From the NCBI GenBank assembly GCA_018369015.1, contig JAGZDD010000001.1:33692-97691 (forward strand): a stretch of 64,000 nucleotides of DNA. The letters are read 5' to 3'. The translations under genes and the position numbers were made by a program. Source of the stretch: Clostridiales bacterium (lineage in GTDB: Bacteria; Bacillota; Clostridia; Lachnospirales; Lachnospiraceae). The notes under the pieces were generated by a model. The model made no database searches. It saw only the letters and a list, made by a program, of their open reading frames with translations, and was not told the DNA's origin. This document shows, one piece after another, positions 1 to 7,686 of the stretch (within the stretch, counting starts at the first letter, position 1; each line of letters opens with the position of its first letter).

Positions 1-1
1 G

Positions 2-1582
2 AAAATGCAGAAAGAGCTGATTGCAGGGAATCTAAACTCGATCAGAGTTACTATGGCACAGTTGTCTAATGTAATGGCCAGAATTGATAACGAATTTCTA
101 AATTATATTTCTCAGGAAGACAGTTATAAATACATGAGTCTAATGGATAAGGCTACCCCTTATAGTGAATATTTGCAATACGAATCGCAGACACGTTTCT
201 GGCTGGAGAAACAAAGGAGCAGCATGGATGCTTACATTGACGGCTTTTTTGCATATTATGAAAATTTAGATTCTATGGTATTTCGAAGCGATAAAAACAG
301 AGCCGTTCATTCATATATTCAGGAGAAATTATTGGAAGATGATCAGCGTTATAATCAATGGCAAATTGTAGAAATATCAGATAGTACATATTTGTTATGC
401 ATGAATAAGTATAATGAATTTTATTATGGATGCTGGGTAAAATTATCGCGTATATGTACCCAATTAGGCTTTGAAAGCTCCAATTATCTTGGAATCGTAT
501 ATTTAGCGGATCAATCCAACAGCCATATATTTTGCAAGGATTATATAGAAATAGTAAATACATTGCCAATGAATAAAAACAGTATTACTTTAGATGGAAT
601 AAAATATCGCAATTATAATATTAGTATTGATAATTATGAGCATATAAAAGCGGGAATTTTAATTCCTCAGTCGGAAATTATTAATAATATCCCTGTGTTG
701 AATAAGTTTATTTTGGGGGTTGCTATTGGTTCTTTGGCACTGATACCGATAATTATACGATGGATGAGAAGAAAGATTGCTGATCCTATTACAGAGTTGA
801 GCAGCGCGATGGAGAGATTTGGAAAAGGAGACATGGATTTTAGGATTCCTGAAACAAAAGACAGGTGCATTGATGAGTTGGATTTGTTAAAATACAGTAT
901 GAACCAAATGATGGATGCGATGAACGATCTTCAGATAAGATTGTATAAAACTAAAATGAAAGAGCAGGAAACTCAATTAAAATATATTAGCCAGCAGATA
1001 CGTCCCCATTTTATATTAAATGCGTTAAATTCTATTTATACATGCAGAAAAGATGAAATGGATAACGTGAAAAAAATGATCCTGTATTTGACAAATTACT
1101 TCCGGTATATTGTTAATCTTAATGTTGACTATGTAGAATTAGAAAAAGAATTAAATCATATAAGAAATTATCTAAAAATACAAAAGGAGCGCTATGGAGA
1201 ACGTTTTAGCTTCATTGTAGAATGGGAGCAGGACGTCAGTCAGTGTTCTGTTCCTCCGCTTATCGTTCAGACATTTGTCGAAAATTGTGTGAAGTATGGA
1301 TTTTATGAAGGCAAAATTTTTATTTTTGTGTTGGCAAGTATCGACCAAGGTGAGTTAAAAATAGTGATTGCAGATAATGGTCACGGATTTGAAGCGCATG
1401 TTTTAGAAAAATTACAGCTTTTTTCTGCTAAAAGAGAGTTTCAGGAAGAACTGGGTATAGGGATTCAAAATGCTGTTGAAAGGCTGGATATACTTTATGG
1501 TGGAAAAGAAAAAATAATATTTAGAAATGCGCTTAGCGGAGGAGCTGTTGTAGAAATTTATTTGCCTGCGGCAGTTCTATAA
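2..1582 (+). CDS. YesM-type sensor histidine kinase, 5' end cut by window
   Basis: Membrane sensor kinase that would phosphorylate the response regulator encoded 18 bases downstream. The frame is already open at base 2, so the first visible ATG (base 5) is probably internal; the usual N-terminal membrane segment is missing and lies off the window. Visible order, numbering from that ATG: extracytoplasmic sensor part to about residue 230, membrane segment about 234-253, HAMP about 255-305, His_kinase domain with phospho-acceptor His335 in the QQIRPHF motif, ATPase N-box Asn427 and G-box DNGHG at 457-461. YesM-family kinases are usually about 570-600 residues, which fits a loss of some tens of residues. 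With the next gene it forms a YesMN pair, which in Bacillota normally controls a neighbouring sugar ABC operon, here most likely the one starting at 2558. Confidence 0.9.
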   Translation, partial: KMQKELIAGNLNSIRVTMAQLSNVMARIDNEFLNYISQEDSYKYMSLMDKATPYSEYLQYESQTRFWLEKQRSSMDAYIDGFFAYYENLDSMVFRSDKNRAVHSYIQEKLLEDDQRYNQWQIVEISDSTYLLCMNKYNEFYYGCWVKLSRICTQLGFESSNYLGIVYLADQSNSHIFCKDYIEIVNTLPMNKNSITLDGIKYRNYNISIDNYEHIKAGILIPQSEIINNIPVLNKFILGVAIGSLALIPIIIRWMRRKIADPITELSSAMERFGKGDMDFRIPETKDRCIDELDLLKYSMNQMMDAMNDLQIRLYKTKMKEQETQLKYISQQIRPHFILNALNSIYTCRKDEMDNVKKMILYLTNYFRYIVNLNVDYVELEKELNHIRNYLKIQKERYGERFSFIVEWEQDVSQCSVPPLIVQTFVENCVKYGFYEGKIFIFVLASIDQGELKIVIADNGHGFEAHVLEKLQLFSAKREFQEELGIGIQNAVERLDILYGGKEKIIFRNALSGGAVVEIYLPAAVL

Positions 1583-1600
1583 ATAACAGGGGGGATAGTT

Positions 1601-2389
1601 TTGTATAACGCGCTTATTGTAGATGATGAGATTCGTATGATCGAAGCTTTAGAGGATGAGGTTGACTGGAAGCGATGCGGTATACGAAATCTGTTTAAAG
1701 CTATTCAAATAAATGAGGCGATCGCAGTTATTCAAAACAACAAAATTGATATTCTGATTTGTGATATTGAAATGCCGGAAGGATCAGGATTAAAATTGGT
1801 GGAATGGCTTCAGGAGCATGGATATAAATTAAGTTGCATTTTTGTGACCTGCCATCCAGAGTTTGGGTATATGCGCAGGGCAATACAGCTTAAATGCTAT
1901 GATTATATCCTCAAACCTGTAGATTATGAGGAATTTAGCAGGGTTCTGGCAGAGCTTGTATCAAATATGGAAGAAAAACTATCAGATACGCTGTCGGACG
2001 GGCTTTGCAATCCTTCGGGGATGACGAACCTGCATTTAAAAACACTGGAGCAGGAAAAAAATGACCGGAATATTGAACTTGAAGTGAAAAAATATATACG
2101 GGATCATATGTTGGACGATATAAGCGTTGGCATGATTGCAGAGGAACTCCACTTTAATCCTCAGCATTTGACACGGATGTTTAAAAATAAAACGGGGTAT
2201 GGGATTACGGAATATGTTACAGTTGTCCGTATGGAAATGGCTAAAAAAATTTTAAAGGACACAAGTATTCCTATTAAAGAGGTTGCCGGGATGGTAGGTT
2301 ATAAAGATTATGCTTACTTTACACGGGTGTTTAAAAAGGAATTTAGTATTGCTCCGAAAGAATATAGAGAAAAACAAAGAAAAGATTGA
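1601..2389 (+). CDS. YesN-type response regulator, REC plus AraC helix-turn-helix
   Basis: Cytoplasmic transcription regulator, partner of the upstream kinase. Receiver domain residues 1-120 with acidic pocket DDE at 8-10 and phospho-acceptor Asp55 in the CDIEMP motif; the conserved receiver Lys lies in LKPVD. AraC-type double helix-turn-helix occupies about 155-258 and ends in the typical FKKEFSIAPKEYR signature. The start is TTG at 1601, preceded by the strong site CAGGGGGGA at 1587-1594; no ATG is available nearby. At 262 residues it is half the size of classical YesN because the long middle linker is absent. It overlaps nothing and is followed at once by a terminator, so the pair is a closed bicistronic unit. 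Target promoter is probably that at 2463-2506. Confidence 0.92.
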   Translation: MYNALIVDDEIRMIEALEDEVDWKRCGIRNLFKAIQINEAIAVIQNNKIDILICDIEMPEGSGLKLVEWLQEHGYKLSCIFVTCHPEFGYMRRAIQLKCYDYILKPVDYEEFSRVLAELVSNMEEKLSDTLSDGLCNPSGMTNLHLKTLEQEKNDRNIELEVKKYIRDHMLDDISVGMIAEELHFNPQHLTRMFKNKTGYGITEYVTVVRMEMAKKILKDTSIPIKEVAGMVGYKDYAYFTRVFKKEFSIAPKEYREKQRKD

Positions 2390-2395
2390 AAAAAA

Positions 2396-2440
2396 CTGGC
2401 GTATTAGTGATAGAAGTTCATTTGTACGCCAGATTTTTTT
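2396..2440 (+). terminator. Rho-independent terminator after the two-component genes
   Basis: Stem CTGGCGTA (2396-2403) pairs with TACGCCAG (2425-2432) around a 21-base loop and is followed by a run of seven T (2434-2440). It separates the two-component genes from the lipoprotein operon. Confidence 0.7.
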
Positions 2441-2462
2441 GTCTTATTTGTCCAACTGTATC

Positions 2463-2506
2463 GCAAAAATATCCTATTTATCATGCAAAAATATTGATAA
2501 TATAAA
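2463..2506 (+). promoter_or_regulatory. Direct repeat and -10 region in front of the 2558 operon
   Basis: The decamer GCAAAAATAT occurs twice in the same direction, at 2463-2472 and 2485-2494, start to start 22 bases, which is two helical turns and the usual spacing for AraC-family dimers. It is followed by GATAATATAAA (2496-2506), which offers -10 hexamers, while no good -35 is present. That is the arrangement expected for an activator-dependent promoter bound next to RNA polymerase. Binding by the YesN-type regulator is an inference. Confidence 0.5.
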
Positions 2507-2557
2507 GATACCAAACGGAACCTGATCAGGAAAACAAAATACGAGGAGGAAAAGGGT

Positions 2558-4138
2558 ATGAAGCGAAAAACTTTATCTGTATTGATGACGGGTGCGATGG
2601 CTATATCTATGCTGGCAGGCTGCCAGCCTTCGTCGGGCGAAAATTCAGGGAATACGTCGGGCAGTGAGTTTCAAAAAACAGAAAGCGGTACGGCCGGGGA
2701 GGTAACTTCTTCTGAGAACAGTGGGGGAGAAAGCAGTGACGGGGATATTTATAATATGGTCATGGAAGTTATTACCTATGGTTTTGATGACCCGGATCTT
2801 CAACTGGTCGAAGATGCGGTAAATAAGATAACAGAAGCTTCAATCGGGGTTCATGTGACATTTATGACAGTGCCAAGTTCGGATATGGTGACGAAGCTTA
2901 GCCTGTTATCTGCCAGTGGCGAGAAGATTGATTTAGTTCAGGCAGGGCTTGAAGCGAATCTGAGCGATCTGGCAAAACAAGGCCTGATTATACCAATGAC
3001 GGACTATTTGTCTGGAACTATGGTTGATAAAGCAGGAGCGCTTTTAGAAGCCTGCTATGTTGACGGAGAGGTCTATGCCTACCCTGGTTCTTATTATCCG
3101 GGACTGTTCTGCGCATATATTTATGATAAAGATTTAGCTGAACAATACAATATTGATATGCCAGATGTGATAGAATCCGAGGAAGACTGGGAGCATATTT
3201 TCAGCCAGGTAAAAGAAAGCGGTATGAGCCAGTATGCGATTTCTTTAGGCGATGGCTTTAGCTCAGAAAGAGATTACGGTATCGTTTTTGATGCTCTTGG
3301 GGAAGAAAATTATCAGGCCTACGGCGTGGTCCTGGACATTGAAAACGGCGATACGGTTGTGAACTGGTACGCGACAGACGAATACAAGCAGCAGTGCGAG
3401 CTTCATCGATCTTGGTATGAAAAGGGATATGCGCTTCCGGATTCTGTAAGTAATGGTTATACTGTAGGCGATTCCATGATGCAGGATCAAATCTTTGGCT
3501 TTGCGGGAACTGTAGGTGTAGGAACAAGTATTGCGTCTTATTCCCAGATGACAAAGAAAAATCTGGATTATGTTCCGATCGGCAGTGAGACGCCGATAAT
3601 TAAAAAGGCTGATGCGGTAAATACAGCCTGGGCAATATCTTCAAGTTGTGAAAATCCGCAGAAAGTATGCGATTTTCTGGAATTAATGTATACGAGTGCG
3701 GAGCTGGGAAATCTTCTGACTTATGGTATTGAAGGACAGCATTATGTTGTTAATGGCGAGAGCCGGATCATTTCTTATCCTGAGGGCATTGACGCCGGAA
3801 GTGTCGGCTATGGCGCATTTATCGGAAGATACGGCGATGATGAGCTTTTATACTTTAGAGAGCCGACGACCGAAGAATTTGTCGGGAGTATTAGCAGTTA
3901 TGGAGCTGGTGAAGCTACTTGCTCAAGATTTTTAGGATATACCTTTGATACGACCAATGTTCAGTCAGAGCTTACCGCAGTAACGGCGGCGGTTGGGCAG
4001 TATGCCCCGGCATTGATTTGTGGAACCGTTGACCCGGAGACTGTGATCCCGGAATTTTTATCGGCACTTGAATCTGCGGGGATCAATAAGATCATTGAGG
4101 AGAATCAAAAGCAACTGACAGCCTGGTTAGAACAGTAG
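2558..4138 (+). CDS. Sugar ABC transporter binding lipoprotein, LipO type
   Basis: Extracellular solute-binding lipoprotein of a carbohydrate importer, first gene of operon 1. Signal peptide MKRKTLSVLMTGAMAISMLA ends in the lipobox LAGC, so Cys22 would carry the lipid anchor; a Ser/Gly/Glu-rich linker follows to about residue 60. The mature part is a family-1 solute-binding fold with the segment FLELMYTSAELGNLLTYGIEG, the same landmark found in the four other large lipoproteins of this window (LipO, DUF3502-like C-terminal domain). Length 526 residues is normal for the group. Start ATG has GAGGAGG eight bases upstream. Two permease genes follow directly; no ATPase is linked, so an MsmK-like ATPase encoded elsewhere must energise it. 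Substrate unknown; the operon suggests a plant glycoside. Confidence 0.9.
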   Translation: MKRKTLSVLMTGAMAISMLAGCQPSSGENSGNTSGSEFQKTESGTAGEVTSSENSGGESSDGDIYNMVMEVITYGFDDPDLQLVEDAVNKITEASIGVHVTFMTVPSSDMVTKLSLLSASGEKIDLVQAGLEANLSDLAKQGLIIPMTDYLSGTMVDKAGALLEACYVDGEVYAYPGSYYPGLFCAYIYDKDLAEQYNIDMPDVIESEEDWEHIFSQVKESGMSQYAISLGDGFSSERDYGIVFDALGEENYQAYGVVLDIENGDTVVNWYATDEYKQQCELHRSWYEKGYALPDSVSNGYTVGDSMMQDQIFGFAGTVGVGTSIASYSQMTKKNLDYVPIGSETPIIKKADAVNTAWAISSSCENPQKVCDFLELMYTSAELGNLLTYGIEGQHYVVNGESRIISYPEGIDAGSVGYGAFIGRYGDDELLYFREPTTEEFVGSISSYGAGEATCSRFLGYTFDTTNVQSELTAVTAAVGQYAPALICGTVDPETVIPEFLSALESAGINKIIEENQKQLTAWLEQ

Positions 4139-4154
4139 TAGGAGGCACAGAAGT

Positions 4155-5090
4155 ATGGAGGGAGTTCCTGTTAAGAAAATTAAGAAAAAGACAAAATGGA
4201 AACGGTGGCTTCCTATATTTATCATGGGCCTTCCGGGGATGGTCTATCTATTTATTAATAACTACATGCCTTTGTACGGGCTGCTCATTGCATTTAAAAA
4301 TTACAACTATATCCAGGGAATATGGGGAAGCGAATGGGCCGGACTAAAAAATTTTGAGTATTTATTTAAAACAGATGATGCGTGGATCATTACGAGGAAT
4401 ACCTTACTTTATAATTTTGCTTTTATCCTGTTAAATATGGTATTTGGCGTTGCCATGGGAATTTTTTTAAATGAGATCCGAAAGAGATCAACTAAAAAAA
4501 TTTATCAGACAGTGATACTGCTTCCATATCTGATGTCAATGGTTATTGTTTCATATTTAACTTACGCATTTTTAGGGGAACGTACGGGCCTTATTAATAG
4601 CTTTCTCCAGATGCTTGGTATGCCCCCGGTACAGTTTTATATGCAGAAGCAATACTGGCCATGGATATTAACCTTTGTTTATATATGGAGAAATATCGGC
4701 TATGGCAGTATTATCTATCTGGCCAGTATTGTTTCAATTGATAACGGATATTATGAAGCGGCAGAACTGGACGGGGCAACGAAATGGCAGCAGATCCGCT
4801 ATATTACCCTGCCGCTTCTTAAGCCAACGATCATTATGCTGGTCACGATGGGTATGGGAAATATTTTCAGGTCAGATTTTGGACTATTTTACCAGGTTCC
4901 AAGAAACCAGGGGCTTTTGTATTCTGCGACAGATACGATTGATACTTATGTATTCCGGGCATTGCTGGAAAACGGAAATATCGGCCTGTCATCGGCGGCC
5001 GCATTTTATCAGTCTGTCGTGTGTTTTATAACAATCGTATCATTTAATGCGATTATACGCAGGATCAGTAAGGACAACGCTATTTTTTAG
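4155..5090 (+). CDS. Sugar ABC transporter permease, LplB type
   Basis: Inner-membrane permease subunit, partner of the preceding lipoprotein and the following permease. Six hydrophobic segments are visible beginning with FIMGLPGMVYLFINNYMPLY near the N terminus. The cytoplasmic EAA loop, which docks the ATPase, reads EAAELDGATKWQQIRYITLP at about residues 197-216. Length 311 is standard for LplB/UgpA-like subunits of CUT1 transporters. It starts 16 bases after the lipoprotein stop with an AGGAGG-type site (4140-4145), so the two are co-translated parts of one operon. No cognate ATPase gene is nearby. Confidence 0.92.
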   Translation: MEGVPVKKIKKKTKWKRWLPIFIMGLPGMVYLFINNYMPLYGLLIAFKNYNYIQGIWGSEWAGLKNFEYLFKTDDAWIITRNTLLYNFAFILLNMVFGVAMGIFLNEIRKRSTKKIYQTVILLPYLMSMVIVSYLTYAFLGERTGLINSFLQMLGMPPVQFYMQKQYWPWILTFVYIWRNIGYGSIIYLASIVSIDNGYYEAAELDGATKWQQIRYITLPLLKPTIIMLVTMGMGNIFRSDFGLFYQVPRNQGLLYSATDTIDTYVFRALLENGNIGLSSAAAFYQSVVCFITIVSFNAIIRRISKDNAIF

Positions 5091-5129
5091 CGCGGGCTTT
5101 AACGGTTTAAGGAAGGAGTGAATTAAAAA

Positions 5130-5993
5130 ATGAGAGGGCACAAAAAATTCCTTTTTTTATCCCACGCAGTTTTGATTTTTGTTTCAATATGCGCCCTGAT
5201 CCCTTTTTATTTGCTGATTTTAGCTTCATTTACAGAGGAAAGCTATGCGGCTCAAAATGGTTATTCCCTGATCCCATCGCATTTAAGCCTGGACGCTTAT
5301 AAGTATTTGCTGTCAAAGGCCGTGTTGTTCGGCCGGGGCTATTTGATTACAATTATTGTTACGGTTACAGGCGTATTACTGTGTGTGCTAATAACATTAA
5401 TGTTTAGTTATATGCTTTCCCGGCCAGGACTTCCCTTTCGGCGGGGGTTCAGCTTTTATGTGATTTTTACGATGCTGTTTAATGGCGGACTTGTGGCGAC
5501 CTATATTATGTATTCTCAGACTTTTCATATTAAAGATACAATGTTTGCTTTAATTATCCCGAATTTGCTGACAAACGCTTTCTTTATCATTATGGTTAAA
5601 AATTATTTTACCTACAATATCCCGGAAGCTTTGATGGATGCCGCAAGGATTGATGGATGTTCAGAATTTGGCATATTTTTTAAAATTGCGTTTCCACTGT
5701 CAAAGCCTATTATTGCTACATTGGCTTTACTTGTAGGCGTGAATTATTGGAATGACTGGCAGAATGGCCTGTATTATTTAGATGATCAAAAGCTCTACGG
5801 TATACAAAATATATTAAATGCCATTAATAGCAATGCACAGTATCTGATGCAAGGCGGGGGGTCTGCTTCGATACCAACAGAGGCGGTTCGTATGGCGGCG
5901 GCAGTCGTAGGGATTATCCCGATACTCATTGTATATCCGTTGTTTCAGGATTATTTTGTAAAAGGTATCACAATGGGCGCGGTTAAAGGCTGA
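5130..5993 (+). CDS. Sugar ABC transporter permease, LplC/YtcP type
   Basis: Second membrane subunit of the operon-1 importer. The protein has six membrane segments; the N terminus (KKFLFLSHAVLIFVSICALI) is typical of YtcP-like subunits, the loop FYVIFTMLFNGGLVATYIMY is the family hallmark, and the EAA loop reads EALMDAARIDGCSEFGIFF. The C terminus ends GITMGAVKG, the near-universal tail of this family. Length 287 is normal. ATG 5130 has GGAAGGAG at 5110-5117. It is followed after 25 bases by the flavoprotein gene, so transport and metabolism are co-transcribed. Confidence 0.92.
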   Translation: MRGHKKFLFLSHAVLIFVSICALIPFYLLILASFTEESYAAQNGYSLIPSHLSLDAYKYLLSKAVLFGRGYLITIIVTVTGVLLCVLITLMFSYMLSRPGLPFRRGFSFYVIFTMLFNGGLVATYIMYSQTFHIKDTMFALIIPNLLTNAFFIIMVKNYFTYNIPEALMDAARIDGCSEFGIFFKIAFPLSKPIIATLALLVGVNYWNDWQNGLYYLDDQKLYGIQNILNAINSNAQYLMQGGGSASIPTEAVRMAAAVVGIIPILIVYPLFQDYFVKGITMGAVKG

Positions 5994-6018
5994 CCAGGTA
6001 ATAGATGAGGAGGCTTTT

Positions 6019-7677
6019 ATGGACAAAAAGATGGAGAAAGGTATTTTTAAAGGTATATTATATGAAGATAAGGAGGCTGGACAGACGCCAGAATGGCTTG
6101 GAAGTGCGCCGGATAATCTGGAATCTATCGTAGATGAAGTCAGGGAAACAGATGTTGTTGTTTGCGGCGCAGGGATTGCCGGGGTCTGTGCCGCACGGGC
6201 GGCAGCAGAAGCAGGGGCGGAGGTTATTTTACTGGAAAAAAGCCAAAGGGTTTCCTTCCGCTCAGGACAGTTTGCTGTGATCGGCGGACAGTTTTTGAAA
6301 AAGTGGAAGATTGAAAATGAAGATTTAAGATGCGAAATTGTTAATCATTTAATGCGTGATACAAGCTACCGAGCAGATCAGAGAATCTTAAAGTATTTTT
6401 CGGAAAATATAGGCAGTGATTTTGACTGGTATTTAGGCGCTTTAAAGGAGGAACTTTACTGCCAGATTGGCGCGGACACACCCGTACCTGAGGATGTAAA
6501 ACAGTTTGCGACGGTAATGCAGTACCCACCCCAGCCGAAATATCATTTAGAGGAAGAACGCTACCCCTGCTATCCGTATACGGTTCAGATCCGCCCATCC
6601 CATGGTTTTGTCTTAAAAGCAAACCTGGAAAAAGGGCTTGAAACGAATCGGTTGAAGGTGCTGTATTCAATGCCTGCAAGAAAATTGTTAGTCAATGACA
6701 GAAACAGAGTAATCGGAGTGATCGCGCAAGGCTACGATAGTAAGGTAATAAAAATAATAGCAAAGAGGGGAGTCATCCTTGCGACAGGGGATTATTCGGG
6801 AAATCGTCAAATGCTTAAATTTTATTGCCCGTGGCTGTTATCGAACCGTGTTATACCGTATGGCTTTGACCAAAATAACCAGCCGTTAAATTATGGGGAC
6901 GGACATAAAATGGGGATGTGGGCCGGGGCAAAGATGGAGGAAGGCCCTCATGGAGGAATGGCTCATAGCATGGGGGCTGCGATGGGAATGGCTCCTTTTT
7001 TGCTACTGGACTGTGACGGCAAAAGATTTATTAATGAAGATTGTCCAGGGCAGCAGTTAGAAAACCGGCTGGAACGGATAAAAAATCATAGCGCATGGCA
7101 GATTTTTGACAGCCATTGGCCGGAACAGATCGAATATATGCCTTTTGGCCACAGCAGCCCAAGCAGAGTCGCAGATATGGAAAAGCTTAAAAAAGGCGAA
7201 GCCTTTTTTGACCTGACCCCGATGGATGGTTTTGCTTCCCAGTGGTTTTTGGAGGCTTCGATAAAATCCGGTCAGACAGTTACTTCAAATTCGCTTCGGG
7301 AGCTGTGTACAAAAGCGGGTATACCGCAAAAAAATACATTGGAAAGTATCCGAAGATATAATCAGTTGGCGCATAAGAAATGTGATAGGGATTTTGGTAA
7401 AAATCCTCAGCGGATGTTCCCACTGGAAGCGCCGCCATATTATGCATCGAAGGTTTCACCAGCAATATTGCTCGGAACGGTCAGCGGTCTTGAAAGTGAT
7501 GATTATAGCCATGTATTGAATGGACGGCTGGAGATTATCCCTGGGCTGTATGCGGCTGGAAATGTTCAGGGAAATCGTATGGGATGTGAATATCCGACAA
7601 CAATTCCCGGCCTGAGCCATTCAATGGCGTTGACGTTTGGGAGAGCAGCCGGAAGAAATGCAGCGATAGGCAGGTGA
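6019..7677 (+). CDS. FAD-dependent oxidoreductase of the fumarate-reductase flavoprotein family
   Basis: Cytoplasmic flavoprotein (552 residues, no signal peptide, no FMN-binding or haem domain). The FAD-binding beta-alpha-beta fold carries Gly50, Gly52 and Gly55 in CGAGIAG, followed by the acidic strand end LLEK; the C-terminal FAD site is seen in GLYAAGNVQGNRMGCEYPTT. This is the FAD_binding_2 family that includes fumarate reductase, urocanate reductase and ketosteroid dehydrogenase as well as reductases of plant polyphenols in gut bacteria. Start ATG 6019 has GAGGAGG at 6007-6013. It lies between an importer and an ene-reductase, 9 bases before the latter, so the pair may act together on an imported aglycone or its 3-keto glycoside. 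Substrate cannot be read from sequence; a role in isoflavone reduction is only an analogy. Confidence 0.8.
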   Translation: MDKKMEKGIFKGILYEDKEAGQTPEWLGSAPDNLESIVDEVRETDVVVCGAGIAGVCAARAAAEAGAEVILLEKSQRVSFRSGQFAVIGGQFLKKWKIENEDLRCEIVNHLMRDTSYRADQRILKYFSENIGSDFDWYLGALKEELYCQIGADTPVPEDVKQFATVMQYPPQPKYHLEEERYPCYPYTVQIRPSHGFVLKANLEKGLETNRLKVLYSMPARKLLVNDRNRVIGVIAQGYDSKVIKIIAKRGVILATGDYSGNRQMLKFYCPWLLSNRVIPYGFDQNNQPLNYGDGHKMGMWAGAKMEEGPHGGMAHSMGAAMGMAPFLLLDCDGKRFINEDCPGQQLENRLERIKNHSAWQIFDSHWPEQIEYMPFGHSSPSRVADMEKLKKGEAFFDLTPMDGFASQWFLEASIKSGQTVTSNSLRELCTKAGIPQKNTLESIRRYNQLAHKKCDRDFGKNPQRMFPLEAPPYYASKVSPAILLGTVSGLESDDYSHVLNGRLEIIPGLYAAGNVQGNRMGCEYPTTIPGLSHSMALTFGRAAGRNAAIGR

Positions 7678-7686
7678 TAAAAAACA

